A stretch of DNA of 64,000 nucleotides from Streptobacillus notomytis (GCA_001612575.1 LJRV01000194.1:42640-106639); one strand, 5' to 3'. Positions 9,080 to 18,177 are shown, numbered from the stretch's first letter. Numbers and translations are program-made. The notes: generated by a model from the sequence alone, not told the origin.

Positions 9080-9794
9080 ATTCTCCAGTATAATTATGAT
9101 GAACTTTTTGAACATCGTCATTATCTTCTAATACATCTATTAATTTGTTTAATTTTTCTAAATCTTCAGGTGATAAATTTTCAACTTCTATAGAAGGTAC
9201 GTAAGAGATATCAGATTCAACAACAGAATAATTAGCTTCTTTAATACTATTTAATACATTATCAAAAGTATCAGTAGAAGTAGTAATATAGAAACTATCA
9301 TCATAAACTTTCATATCATCCATTCCTGAATCTAGTGCTATCATCATTAATTCATCTTCATTTGAATTAGGAGTTTTTTCTATAATAATTTCTCCCTTTC
9401 TTTCAAACATATATGATACACATCCTGGCGTGCCAAGATTTCCACCATTTTTATCAAAAGAAGACTTAACACTTGAAGCTGTTCTATTTCTATTATCTGT
9501 AAGTATTTCAACTATTAATGCAACTCCACCTGGTCCATAACCTTCATAATTTAGGCTTTCATAACCAGATCCTCCATCAGCACCTGAACCTTTTTTTATA
9601 GCTCTTTGTATATTGTCGTTAGGCATATTAATACTTTTAGCCTTTTCAATAGCATGTTTTAATGCAACGTTGTAATCTGGATCTGCACCTTCTCTAGCTG
9701 CAACTGTAATTAATCTTACATATTTTGTAAATGCAGATGCTCTTTTTCTATCTTGAGCTTCTTTACGCCCTGCGATAGTACCGTGTCTTCCCAT
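9078..9794 (-). CDS. YebC/PmpR-family regulator
   Basis: Member of the YebC/TACO1 family, implicated in transcription control and in helping ribosomes through difficult sequences. It starts MGRHGTIAGRKEAQDRKRA, the form I associate with Fusobacteria, in place of the MSGHSKWANI opening common elsewhere. The conserved INMPNDNIQRAIKKG and YEGYGPGGVALIVE blocks follow. Length 238 aa. I chose the ATG at 9794 because GGAGGAAGAA precedes it; nine further residues upstream overlap this site. Single gene with its own promoter, convergent with disA. Confidence 0.93.
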   Translation of the reverse strand: MGRHGTIAGRKEAQDRKRASAFTKYVRLITVAAREGADPDYNVALKHAIEKAKSINMPNDNIQRAIKKGSGADGGSGYESLNYEGYGPGGVALIVEILTDNRNRTASSVKSSFDKNGGNLGTPGCVSYMFERKGEIIIEKTPNSNEDELMMIALDSGMDDMKVYDDSFYITTSTDTFDNVLNSIKEANYSVVESDISYVPSIEVENLSPEDLEKLNKLIDVLEDNDDVQKVHHNYTGE

Positions 9795-9823
9795 TTCTTC
9801 CTCCGTTATATAATATATCACTA

Positions 9824-9852
9824 ATTATATCACAATCTTTGTTAAAAGTTAA
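9824..9852 (-). promoter_or_regulatory. Promoter for yebC
   Basis: On the minus strand TTAACT, a 17-bp spacer and TATAAT preceded by TGA (extended -10). Confidence 0.6.
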
Positions 9853-9881
9853 ATAAAAATCTACCTATATTACTAAAATTC

Positions 9882-9910
9882 TTGATTTTTAAATAAAAAT
9901 ATGATATCAT
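9882..9910 (+). promoter_or_regulatory. Promoter for rimP-nusA-infB operon
   Basis: TTGATT (9882-9887), a 17-bp spacer and TATCAT (9905-9910) with TGA upstream as an extended -10. It lies upstream of the leader hairpin, giving an untranslated leader of about 70 nt. Confidence 0.55.
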
Positions 9911-9937
9911 TATCATATAAATATGATATTTGAAAGG

Positions 9938-9959
9938 AGAGTGGGGCGACCCACTCTTT
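9938..9959 (+). promoter_or_regulatory. Leader hairpin with GNRA loop upstream of rimP-nusA
   Basis: A perfect 8-bp stem AGAGTGGG / CCCACTCT closes a GCGA tetraloop of the GNRA class and is followed by TTTA. It is by far the most GC-rich short element nearby. It lies after the promoter and 27 nt before the rimP start, so it cannot end an upstream gene on this strand. A leader terminator or attenuator controlling an operon that encodes the termination factor NusA is the likely role; the short T-run makes it a weak terminator. Confidence 0.7.
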
Positions 9960-9986
9960 AATATTAAAATAAAGGAGGAATATAGA

Positions 9987-10481
9987 ATGGAAGAAGTTTT
10001 AGTAAAGATTGAAAAAGAAATACAGCCATATCTAGATGAAAATTCTTTAGAATTAGCAGACATTGAGTATGTTAGAGAAGGAGGATATAATTTTCTAAGA
10101 ATATATGTTGAATCTAAAAGTGGAAATACAAGTTTAGATGACTGTGTTATGCTAAGTACAAAAATAGATAATATTGTTGATGAATTAATTGACGATAAGT
10201 TCTATTTAGAAGTTTCAACTCCTGGTCTTGAAAGAAAACTAAAAAAAGAAAAAGATTTTATTAGATTTAAAGGTAAAAAGATAAGTGTAAAAACAAAAAA
10301 TAATGTTGAAAATAAAAAAAGTTTCGAAGGGATATTATTAGGGTTTGAAAATGGTAAAATTTTAATAAAGGATGATACTATTGAAAATGTAGAAATTCCT
10401 TTAGAAAAAGTTAAAGTTGCAAAATTATTATTTAATTTATCTGATAAAATATTTAAGGAGGACGTTGAAAATGAAATCTAA
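9987..10481 (+). CDS. rimP: Ribosome maturation factor RimP
   Basis: Assists late assembly of the 30S subunit. The N-terminal half contains LELADIEYVREGGYNFLRIYVE, here typical of the family, followed by LEVSTPGLERKLKKEKDF near residue 77. Length 164 aa. The ATG at 9987 follows AAAGGAGGAATATAGA; an earlier in-frame ATG at 9930 lies before the leader hairpin and is rejected. First gene of the nusA-infB operon, overlapping nusA by 11 nt, which is the classical order. Confidence 0.93.
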   Translation: MEEVLVKIEKEIQPYLDENSLELADIEYVREGGYNFLRIYVESKSGNTSLDDCVMLSTKIDNIVDELIDDKFYLEVSTPGLERKLKKEKDFIRFKGKKISVKTKNNVENKKSFEGILLGFENGKILIKDDTIENVEIPLEKVKVAKLLFNLSDKIFKEDVENEI

Positions 10482-11559
10482 AGATAAAGCTACATTTTTA
10501 GATGCAATTGAAGAATTAGAAAAAGAAAAGGGTATAAAAAAAGGAGAATTATTAGAAAGACTAAAAACAGGATTATTAGCTGCATATAAGAAAGATTTTA
10601 ATGATCAAGAAAATTTAGAAATTGAAATTGACCAAGTAACAGGAGATGTTAAAATGTTCTGTGAAAAGTTAATCATAGATGATGAAGTTAAAGTATATAA
10701 TGAAACAACTGAAATTCCTTTTAGTAAAGCAAAAGATTACAGAAAAAGAATAAAAGTTGGAGATTATTTAAAAATAGAATTGAATGCTGATGAGTTTAAT
10801 AGAAATGCAATTCAAAGAGCTAAATCAATAATTATTCAATATATAAGAGAGCAAGAAAAAGAATTGATTTGTAAACAACTTGATGCCGTTAAACATCAGA
10901 TAGTAAATGTTGTTGTAAGAAGAATTGAAGAAAATGGAAGCCTTTATGTTGGTATGAATGGTTTAGATGTAATAATACCACAGAGAGAATTATCAGAACT
11001 TGATAAAGTACAGGTTGGAGATAGATTAGTAGCATATATTAGAAATGTTGATGTTACTGGAAGATTTCCTAAGGTTGATATTACAAGAACAGATGATAAA
11101 TTAATATATAAATTATTTGAAAGAGAAGTTCCTGAGATTGCTTCTGGAAATATAATTATTAAGAATATTGCTAGAGAAGTGGGAGTTAAATCTAAAGTAG
11201 CTCTTTATTCAGAGGATATAAACATAGATTTAAAAGGTTCTTGTATAGGTAAAGATGGAATTAGAATAAATAATATTATTAATGAATTAAATGGAGAAAA
11301 GATTGAATTAGTAGAATGGAATGCTGATCAAAGACTTCTGGTTAAAAATGCACTATACCCTGCTGAAATATTTTCAGTAGAGATAGTAAAAAATGAAGAT
11401 GAAATAGTTGCTAAAGTTGAAGTTGATCCAAGTCAATTAACACTTGCTATAGGTAAAAAAGGAGTAAACTCTAAACTTGCTGGTAAACTATGTAAATTGA
11501 GAGTAAATATAGAGGCGAGTGATGAAATTGGAGAAGAAGAGAGAGAAGAACAAGAGTAA
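10471..11559 (+). CDS. nusA: Transcription termination/antitermination protein NusA
   Basis: RNA polymerase-associated factor for pausing, termination and antitermination. It has an N-terminal polymerase-binding domain, an S1 domain (about residues 133-200) and two KH RNA-binding domains. The second KH ends in VDPSQLTLAIGKKGVNSKLA. The acidic repeats of E. coli NusA are absent, as in most Gram-positive-like forms. Length 362 aa. The ATG at 10471 has AAGGAGGACGTTGAAA upstream; the longer frame from 10417 is rejected. The end overlaps the next gene by 38 nt. Confidence 0.95.
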   Translation: MKSKDKATFLDAIEELEKEKGIKKGELLERLKTGLLAAYKKDFNDQENLEIEIDQVTGDVKMFCEKLIIDDEVKVYNETTEIPFSKAKDYRKRIKVGDYLKIELNADEFNRNAIQRAKSIIIQYIREQEKELICKQLDAVKHQIVNVVVRRIEENGSLYVGMNGLDVIIPQRELSELDKVQVGDRLVAYIRNVDVTGRFPKVDITRTDDKLIYKLFEREVPEIASGNIIIKNIAREVGVKSKVALYSEDINIDLKGSCIGKDGIRINNIINELNGEKIELVEWNADQRLLVKNALYPAEIFSVEIVKNEDEIVAKVEVDPSQLTLAIGKKGVNSKLAGKLCKLRVNIEASDEIGEEEREEQE

Positions 11560-12103
11560 TGTCATAATAAGAACTTGTGTAATTACAAGAGCTAATGACA
11601 AAAAAGAAAAATTACTTAGATTTGTTGAAAACTTAAAAGGTGAATATGTTTATGATGAAAATCAAAATATTCAAAATAGAGGAAAATATATAAAAAAAGA
11701 TTTGGAAGTTTTTCAAAAATTTTTCAATAAATTTAAAGTTGAAATGAAAAGTGCTGAAAAAGTTCTTAAATATTTTGAAAAAAAAGAAAACAAAGAAAAT
11801 GTAGATGAACATATTTTAAGAATATTAGAAGGATTGAAAAATTCTGAATATTTGGTATATGGTATAGATGAAAATTTAGATGGAATGAAAAATTCTATAG
11901 TAAAACTTCTGATTATACCGTCTGATATTAATGGAAAATATGTTAATAAATTAAAAAAAGTAGCTAAGTTAAATAATGTAAATATAATATTTATTGAAAA
12001 ACAATATTCTTTAAAAAAAATCTTTTTAAGTGAGGTTAAGGTAATAGGGGTAAAAACTAAAAAGGTTGTAAGAGGTATACTAAATAAAATGGAGGTGGAA
12101 TAA
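11522..12103 (+). CDS. YlxR (RnpM-like) RNA-binding domain fused to L7Ae-family domain
   Basis: Residues about 15-85 match the YlxR/DUF448 fold: RTCVITR stands where the family has RTCVGCR, and a downstream NRGKYIKKDL resembles the R-G-aYv segment. Residues about 95-193 look like an L7Ae/YlxQ-type RNA-binding protein (NSEYLVYGIDENLDGMKNS, VKLLIIPSDI, NNVNIIFIEKQYSLKKIF). In Firmicutes ylxR and ylxQ are separate genes between nusA and infB. Here both are one 193-aa product in the same position. YlxR has been linked to RNase P regulation. The start is the ATG at 11522; a GTG one codon earlier is possible. Confidence 0.8.
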   Translation: MKLEKKREKNKSNVIIRTCVITRANDKKEKLLRFVENLKGEYVYDENQNIQNRGKYIKKDLEVFQKFFNKFKVEMKSAEKVLKYFEKKENKENVDEHILRILEGLKNSEYLVYGIDENLDGMKNSIVKLLIIPSDINGKYVNKLKKVAKLNNVNIIFIEKQYSLKKIFLSEVKVIGVKTKKVVRGILNKMEVE

Positions 12104-14770
12104 GTGAGAGTTTATGAGTTTGCTAAGAAAATTGGACAATCAACTAATGATCTTATTACAAAATTAAAGACAATGGGATATGATAAATCGAGTTTATCAG
12201 CTTTGAGTGAAAGTGAAATTAAAGATATAGAAAATAAATTAAATCCAGTAAAACCAATGGAAAAAACAACTTCAAAAAAAGAAGAAGTAATTGGTGAAAA
12301 AATGATATTTAATAACAAAAGTAACAATAATAAATTTAATAGAAATAATAGATTTGATAAAAATGAAAATAAAGGTGAAAGACAAGAAAGAAATAATCAA
12401 AATTTTGGTGAAAGAAAACCTTTTGAAAAAAGAAACAATCAAAATTTCGGAGAAAGAAAACCTTTTAATAGAGAAAATAGAGACTTTTCTGAAAAAAATA
12501 ATAATGAAAGAAAACCTAATTTTAAATTTAATTCTGAGAATAAAGGAACTTTTAATAAGGATAGAGATAATAGAGAAGGTAAAGATAATAGAGAAAAAAA
12601 TAAAAATGAGAATAGAGTAAATAGGGATAATAGAGATAATAGGGATAATAGAAACTTCAATAATAATGGTGAAAGAAAACCTTTTGAAAAAAGAAATAAT
12701 CAAAACTTTGGAGAAAAAAGACCATTTAATAAAGATAGAAAAAGTGATGATAATAAAAAACCATTTAAAACACATGCTAAAGAAGATAAAGATGCTTCAA
12801 TTGAAATCCCAACTATTGAAAATGATGTTAAAGCTAAAAGCTCTAAGTTAAAATCTAAATTTGATAAAAAGAAATATGAAAATGATAAAAAGACAAAAGA
12901 TGAAGAAAGAAAGTTAAAAGAATTACGTGACGATTTTAGAAAAGAAGATAAAAAGAAAAAAGTTAAGAAAAAAGAAAAGGTTATAAAATCAGAAGTAATA
13001 AGAGATGAAGAAGGAGGAGTTGGGTTAGTAGTACTTCCTCAAGAAATATCAATTAAAGAATTAGCTGAAAAATTAGGAATTAATTCATCAGACATAATTA
13101 AAAAATTATTTATGCAAGGTAAAATGTATACAGCAAATGCTATATTAAGCATTGAAGAAGCAGAAGAAATAGCTATTGAATATAATGTAATAGTTGAAAA
13201 AGAAGAAATAATGGAAATATCTTATGGTGAAAAATATAATCTTGAAATAGAAGATAAAGAAGAAGAAAAAGAATTAAGAGCTCCAGTAATAACAATTATG
13301 GGACATGTAGACCACGGTAAAACTTCATTATTAGATGCTTTAAGACATACAAATGTAATAGATGGTGAAGCTGGAGGTATTACACAAAGAATAGGTGCTT
13401 ATCAAGTTGAATGGAATGGTCAAAAAATTACATTTATAGATACTCCAGGTCATGAGGCTTTTACTGAAATGAGAGTAAGAGGAGCAAATATAACTGATAT
13501 TTCTATATTAATAGTTGCAGCAGATGATGGTGTTAAACCACAAACTATTGAAGCTATTTCACATGCTAAAGAAGCAAATGTACCTATTATAGTTGCTATT
13601 AATAAAATAGATAAACCTGGTGCAAATGTAATGAAGGTTAAACAAGAATTACTTGAACATGGTTTAATTTCTCCAGAATGGGGAGGAAATACTGAAATGG
13701 TAGAAATTTCAGCAAAACAAAAGTTAAATTTAGATTCATTACTAGAAACAATACTTTTAAGTGCAGAAATAATGGAACTTAAGGCAAATCATAAAAAGAG
13801 AGCTAAGGCTATAGTTGTTGAATCTAGATTAGATATACAAATGGGACCAGTTGCTGATATTTTAATTCAAGAAGGAGAATTAAAAATAGGAGATATATTT
13901 GTTTCTGGAACATCATATGGTAGAGTAAGATCTATGTTAGATGATAGAGGGAATAAAATTACTAAAGCAGGAGTTTCACAACCAGTTGAAATTACAGGAT
14001 TTAATGAAATACCTGAAGCAGGAGATTTATTATACTGTGTAAACAATGATAAACAAGCTAAAAAAATAGTTGAAGATTTCAAAAATGAGAAAAAAGATGA
14101 ACTTAATAAGAAAAAACATATTTCACTTGAAAGTTTATCTAAGGAATTAGAAGATCAACAATTAAAAGAATTAAAATGTATTATTAGAGCAGATTCTAAA
14201 GGATCAGCTGAAGCACTTAAGGAATCAATTAATAAATTATCAAATGATAAGATAAATATTAATATAATTCAATCAAGTGCTGGAGCAGTTACTGAAGGAG
14301 ATGTTATGCTTGCTGCTGCATCAAATGCAATTATTATTGCATTTAGTGTTAGACCAACTAATACTGCAAGAACAGAAGCAGAAAAAACTGGAGTAGAAAT
14401 TAGAAACTATAACGTAATATATCATGTTACAGAAGATCTTGAAAAAGCTATGAAAGGTATGTTAGATCCAGAATATAAGGAAATATATAATGGAAGATTG
14501 GAAGTAAGAGAAGTATTTAAGATTTCAAATGTAGGTAACATAGCAGGATCATTAGTAATTGAAGGTAAGATTACTCGTCAATCTAAGATTAGACTATTAC
14601 GTGATGGTATCATTATTCATGAAGGTGAAATTACATCACTTAAGAGATATAAAGATGATGTTAAGGAAGCAATAGTTGGACAAGATTGTGGTATAGGAAT
14701 TAAAGACTTTAATGATATAAAAACAGGAGATATAATAGAGGCATTTGTTGTAGAACAAGTAAAACAATAG
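12104..14770 (+). CDS. infB: Translation initiation factor IF-2
   Basis: GTPase that places initiator tRNA on the 30S subunit and promotes subunit joining. The start is GTG with GGAGGTGGAATAA upstream. It begins MRVYEFAKKIGQSTNDLI, an IF2-N helix domain. Residues about 65-290 are a low-complexity linker rich in Asn, Arg, Lys, Phe and Glu with internal repeats. A second IF2-N domain (about 310-360) follows. The G domain has GHVDHGKT at 400-407, DTPGHEAF and NKIDKPG, then domains II, III and C2. Length 888 aa. Downstream genes rbfA, recJ and tig continue the operon. Confidence 0.97.
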   Translation: MRVYEFAKKIGQSTNDLITKLKTMGYDKSSLSALSESEIKDIENKLNPVKPMEKTTSKKEEVIGEKMIFNNKSNNNKFNRNNRFDKNENKGERQERNNQNFGERKPFEKRNNQNFGERKPFNRENRDFSEKNNNERKPNFKFNSENKGTFNKDRDNREGKDNREKNKNENRVNRDNRDNRDNRNFNNNGERKPFEKRNNQNFGEKRPFNKDRKSDDNKKPFKTHAKEDKDASIEIPTIENDVKAKSSKLKSKFDKKKYENDKKTKDEERKLKELRDDFRKEDKKKKVKKKEKVIKSEVIRDEEGGVGLVVLPQEISIKELAEKLGINSSDIIKKLFMQGKMYTANAILSIEEAEEIAIEYNVIVEKEEIMEISYGEKYNLEIEDKEEEKELRAPVITIMGHVDHGKTSLLDALRHTNVIDGEAGGITQRIGAYQVEWNGQKITFIDTPGHEAFTEMRVRGANITDISILIVAADDGVKPQTIEAISHAKEANVPIIVAINKIDKPGANVMKVKQELLEHGLISPEWGGNTEMVEISAKQKLNLDSLLETILLSAEIMELKANHKKRAKAIVVESRLDIQMGPVADILIQEGELKIGDIFVSGTSYGRVRSMLDDRGNKITKAGVSQPVEITGFNEIPEAGDLLYCVNNDKQAKKIVEDFKNEKKDELNKKKHISLESLSKELEDQQLKELKCIIRADSKGSAEALKESINKLSNDKININIIQSSAGAVTEGDVMLAAASNAIIIAFSVRPTNTARTEAEKTGVEIRNYNVIYHVTEDLEKAMKGMLDPEYKEIYNGRLEVREVFKISNVGNIAGSLVIEGKITRQSKIRLLRDGIIIHEGEITSLKRYKDDVKEAIVGQDCGIGIKDFNDIKTGDIIEAFVVEQVKQ
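12389..12738 (+). repeat. In-frame repeats coding a NNQNFGERKPF-type linker in IF-2
   Basis: A 42-nt unit coding RNNQNFGERKPFEK is at 12389-12430, with an adjacent near-copy at 12431-12472. A third, rearranged copy (GERKPFEKRNNQNFGEKRPF) is at 12668-12738. Between them, NRD-type 12-nt units repeat around 12610-12650. The unit length keeps the reading frame, so copy number could vary without breaking infB. Confidence 0.85.
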
Positions 14771-14782
14771 ATAGGGGTATTT

Positions 14783-15157
14783 ATGAATATTAGAAGAAAA
14801 AGAGGTTTAGAAAAAGAAATTTCAAGAATCATTGGTACAGCTATATTATTAGAAGTAAAAAATGACAAAATTAGAAACTTGGTTACAGTTAAATCGGTTA
14901 ATTTATCGCCAGATGCTCGTTATTCAGATGTAATTATGTCTATTTTAGATTATAAACAAAATATTAATAAGGAAAAACTTTTAGAAGAATTAAATAAATT
15001 AAAAGGGTTTTTTAGAAAAAAAATTGGTGAAAATTTAGAAATTAGATATACTCCAGAGGTTAGAATACATTTAGATGATAGTGTAGAATATAGTGTGAAA
15101 ATATCTAAGATATTAAAAGAGGCAATGGCGACTGTTAATACAGATAGCGAGGAATAA
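14783..15157 (+). CDS. rbfA: Ribosome-binding factor A
   Basis: Single KH-like domain protein that binds immature 30S subunits and helps process the 16S rRNA 5' end. RGLEKEISRIIG near the N-terminus and the TVKSVNLSPDARYSDVIMSI and RYTPEVRIHLDDS blocks are typical. Length 124 aa. It lies 12 nt after infB and 2 nt before recJ, the usual infB-rbfA order. Confidence 0.93.
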   Translation: MNIRRKRGLEKEISRIIGTAILLEVKNDKIRNLVTVKSVNLSPDARYSDVIMSILDYKQNINKEKLLEELNKLKGFFRKKIGENLEIRYTPEVRIHLDDSVEYSVKISKILKEAMATVNTDSEE

Positions 15158-15159
15158 TA

Positions 15160-16833
15160 ATGAGTTGGAAATGGACATTTTATGCTAATGAGTATTTAGA
15201 TGATAAAATGAAACTTTTTAATAAAGATGAAGTAATAACAACTTTATTATTAAACAAAAAAATACATTCTAAGGAAGAAATGGACTCTTTTTTAAATCTA
15301 AGTTATAAACATTTACATGATCCATTTTTGTTAACTAATATGGAAAAAGTAGTTGATAAGATTTTAGAATTTATAGATGAAGATAAAAAAATATTGATTT
15401 TTGGAGATTATGATATTGATGGGATATCAGGTTCACTATATCTTTCTAAAATCTTTGATAAATTAAATATAAAAAATGAGATATATATTCCTACAAGAAC
15501 AATGTTTAAATATAGTTTAAATGAAGAATATTTTAAAAATATAGAAGAAAAAAATATTAAACTTGTAATTTCTGTTGATAATTCATTTGGTGAAATATTA
15601 CATATGGATATGTTGAAATCTATGGGAGTTGATTTGATAATAACTGACCATCATTTTAATAATAAAAGTATGAAGTCTGTATTAGAAATTAACCCTAAAA
15701 AATCAGTTAATTATCCATTTAAGGAATTATCTGGTGCAGGAGTAGTATTTAAATTAGTTCAAGCTATATATTCAAAATTACCTAATAAACCAATTTCAGA
15801 TATATATGAATATTGTGAATTAATATCACTTGCTACTATTGCAGATGTTATGGAATGTGTTGATGAAAATAGATTTTTAATAAAAAGAGGGTTAAAAAAC
15901 TTTTCTAAAACTAAGATTTTAGCATTTAGAATGATAATGGAAAATTTTAAAATTGATCCAGAATACATTACAATTAATGATATAAGTTATAGAATATCAC
16001 CACTTATTAATGCTATAGGTAAGTTAGATGATCCATTAAAAATAATAAGATTTTTAACATCAAACTCTGAAAAAATTAATACACAAATATTAAATGAAAT
16101 GTATGAGTATAATAATGAAAGAAAGAACTATGAAAGTAAGATATATGGTAAAATAATAAAATTTATTGAAAATAGGGAAATTAAATATTTAAATTATATA
16201 TATTATGAAATGAATGATGTAAATTCAGGAGTTTTAGGATCTATTACATCAAAGTTAGCATTAGAATTTAAAGTTCCAGTAATTATTGTTTCTAAGGTTG
16301 ATGGATATTGTAAGGGATCATGTAGAAGTATAGAAAATAAGAATATATATAAATTGATATCAGAATTTTCAAACTATTTTATTAACTTTGGTGGACATAA
16401 TCTCGCAGCAGGATTTTTAATTACAAATGATAATTTAAATTTAATAAGAGATAAAATTAAACAAAAGATGTATAATTTAAATCTTACAGAAAAATCAAAA
16501 ACTAATATAGTTATAGACGTTAAATTACCAATAAGTCAAATAAGTACAAAGAAGATGTCTGAAATTAATAGTTTAGGACCATTTGGCCCTTCAAATAATG
16601 AACCAAATTTTTATGATGAGAATGTTAAATTTAAAAATATTTTAATATTTGGTATTGATGATAAGCATTTTAAAGCTAATGTAAATATAAATAGTAAAGA
16701 AATACAAATATTAGGATATAATTTGAGTCATAAATTAAACTTGAAAAATTCAAATAAATTGTATAAAATAATATATACACCTGAATTAATAGGAAAAAAA
16801 ATATTGAGATTAAAATTAAAAGATATAGAATAA
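15160..16833 (+). CDS. recJ: Single-stranded-DNA exonuclease RecJ
   Basis: 5'-3' single-strand exonuclease of the DHH superfamily, used in recombination and mismatch repair. Motif I ILIFGDYDIDGISG begins near residue 77; the DHH motif is in ITDHHFN near residue 163. The DHHA1 RNA/DNA-binding motif FGGHNLAAGF is near residue 411, followed by an OB-fold. Length 557 aa is slightly short but complete. It follows rbfA by 2 nt and is followed 12 nt later by tig. Confidence 0.93.
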   Translation: MSWKWTFYANEYLDDKMKLFNKDEVITTLLLNKKIHSKEEMDSFLNLSYKHLHDPFLLTNMEKVVDKILEFIDEDKKILIFGDYDIDGISGSLYLSKIFDKLNIKNEIYIPTRTMFKYSLNEEYFKNIEEKNIKLVISVDNSFGEILHMDMLKSMGVDLIITDHHFNNKSMKSVLEINPKKSVNYPFKELSGAGVVFKLVQAIYSKLPNKPISDIYEYCELISLATIADVMECVDENRFLIKRGLKNFSKTKILAFRMIMENFKIDPEYITINDISYRISPLINAIGKLDDPLKIIRFLTSNSEKINTQILNEMYEYNNERKNYESKIYGKIIKFIENREIKYLNYIYYEMNDVNSGVLGSITSKLALEFKVPVIIVSKVDGYCKGSCRSIENKNIYKLISEFSNYFINFGGHNLAAGFLITNDNLNLIRDKIKQKMYNLNLTEKSKTNIVIDVKLPISQISTKKMSEINSLGPFGPSNNEPNFYDENVKFKNILIFGIDDKHFKANVNINSKEIQILGYNLSHKLNLKNSNKLYKIIYTPELIGKKILRLKLKDIE

Positions 16834-16845
16834 TTAGGAGGAAAA

Positions 16846-18120
16846 ATGAAATTAGAAAAATTAGCAGGTTCAGAGGTAGCTTTTGAAATATTAAAAGAAG
16901 GACAAGAATATAAAATTTTAAGAGAAACTATCTTATCTAAATTTAAAAATGCTAAAGTTGATGGGTTTAGAAAAGGACATGTACCAGTAGATGTTATTGA
17001 AAAAACATTTAAAAGTGAAATAAGAGATGAATTAATAAATGAAATATTAAAAACAGAATACACAGCATTAATTAGAGAAGAAAAATTAAGACCAGTAGCA
17101 GATTTACAAATACTTTCATTAGAATATGATGAAGAAAAATTAAAAATGAATTTAAAAGTTGCTGTATTCCCAGAATTTGAATTACCTCAATACAAAGGAT
17201 TAGATATAAAAGAAGAAGAAGTATCAGTTACTGATGAAGAAATAGAAAATGAAATAAATAAAATGATTCAAAGAGCTAAAAAATTCGAAAAAACTGAAAG
17301 AGAAGAAGCTAAATTAGGTGACATTGCAGTTATTAATTTTGAAGGATTTGTAGATGGTGTAGCTTTTGATGGTGGAAAAGCTGAAAACCATAGATTAGAA
17401 TTAGGTTCTAAAAGTTTCATAGATACTTTTGAAGAACAAATAGTTGGGAAAAAACTTGGAAAAGAATTTGATGTAAATGTTAAATTTCCAGAAGAATACC
17501 ATGCTGAAAATTTAAAAGGTAAAGAAGCTTTATTCAAAGTTAAATTAAATAGTTTAGAAGAAGCAATAACTCCAGAATTAAATGATGAATTTGCTAAATC
17601 ATCAGGTTCAGATTCAGTTGAAGATTTAAAAAATGCAATCAAAGGAAACTTATTATCAAATAAAGAAAATCAAGCAAAAAATAAAAGATTACAAACAATA
17701 GTTGAAAATATATCAAATGCAACAACTATGGAAGTTCCAACAATAACTGTAGAACAAGAAATAAATGCACAAATTGATAGATTTGCACAAACATTACAAA
17801 TGCAAGGTATGAATTTAGAATCATATCTACAAATGACAGGGCAAACAGTTGAAAAAATGAGAGAAGATTTAAAAGGAAATGCTGAAAAAGGTGTTAAATC
17901 AAGTTTCATTTTATCAAAAATTGCTGAAGTAGAAGGAATTGAAGTTACAGAATCTGAATTTGATTCAGAATTACAAAGAATAGCAAGTATGTATGGAATG
18001 ACAGTTGATCAGTTGACTGCTGAATTACAAAAAACAGATGGAGTTAATAGATTCTTTGGTCAAATTAATTCTCAATTATTCTTTGCAAAAGTAAATGATT
18101 ATTTATTAACAAATAACTAA
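16846..18120 (+). CDS. tig: Trigger factor
   Basis: Ribosome-bound chaperone and peptidyl-prolyl isomerase. The ribosome-docking signature GFRKGHVP is at residues 40-47. An FKBP-like domain (about 150-240) contains GDIAVINFEGFVDGVAFDGG. The rest is the C-terminal chaperone arm domain. Length 424 aa. The start has AGGAGGAAAA upstream. It lies upstream of clpP-clpX-lon, so folding and degradation factors are adjacent, as in many bacteria. Confidence 0.96.
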   Translation: MKLEKLAGSEVAFEILKEGQEYKILRETILSKFKNAKVDGFRKGHVPVDVIEKTFKSEIRDELINEILKTEYTALIREEKLRPVADLQILSLEYDEEKLKMNLKVAVFPEFELPQYKGLDIKEEEVSVTDEEIENEINKMIQRAKKFEKTEREEAKLGDIAVINFEGFVDGVAFDGGKAENHRLELGSKSFIDTFEEQIVGKKLGKEFDVNVKFPEEYHAENLKGKEALFKVKLNSLEEAITPELNDEFAKSSGSDSVEDLKNAIKGNLLSNKENQAKNKRLQTIVENISNATTMEVPTITVEQEINAQIDRFAQTLQMQGMNLESYLQMTGQTVEKMREDLKGNAEKGVKSSFILSKIAEVEGIEVTESEFDSELQRIASMYGMTVDQLTAELQKTDGVNRFFGQINSQLFFAKVNDYLLTNN

Positions 18121-18125
18121 TAATT

Positions 18126-18156
18126 TTGGAAACTAGGCTTAGGTCTAGTTTTCCAA
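18126..18156 (+). promoter_or_regulatory. Hairpin between tig and clpP
   Basis: TTGGAAACTAG pairs with CTAGTTTTCCAA (one T bulged) around an 8-nt loop. No T-run follows, so it is not a good terminator. It could be a processing site or a partial attenuator between tig and clpP. Confidence 0.5.
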
Positions 18157-18177
18157 TATATAGAAAGGGGAGAACAA

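Noticed and set aside
12610..12660. Short direct repeats resembling a CRISPR or microsatellite array
   Set aside because: They are 12-nt in-frame NRD codon repeats within infB with no unique spacers.
12272..12775. Long minus-strand open frame opposite the infB linker
   Set aside because: It is a hydrophobic Phe/Ile/Ser artefact of reading the A/G-rich repeat backwards, with no ribosome binding site, inside a certain gene.
17268..17642. Minus-strand open frame of 124 codons opposite tig
   Set aside because: Lies fully within trigger factor; no start signal and Ser/Phe-rich composition typical of a shadow frame.
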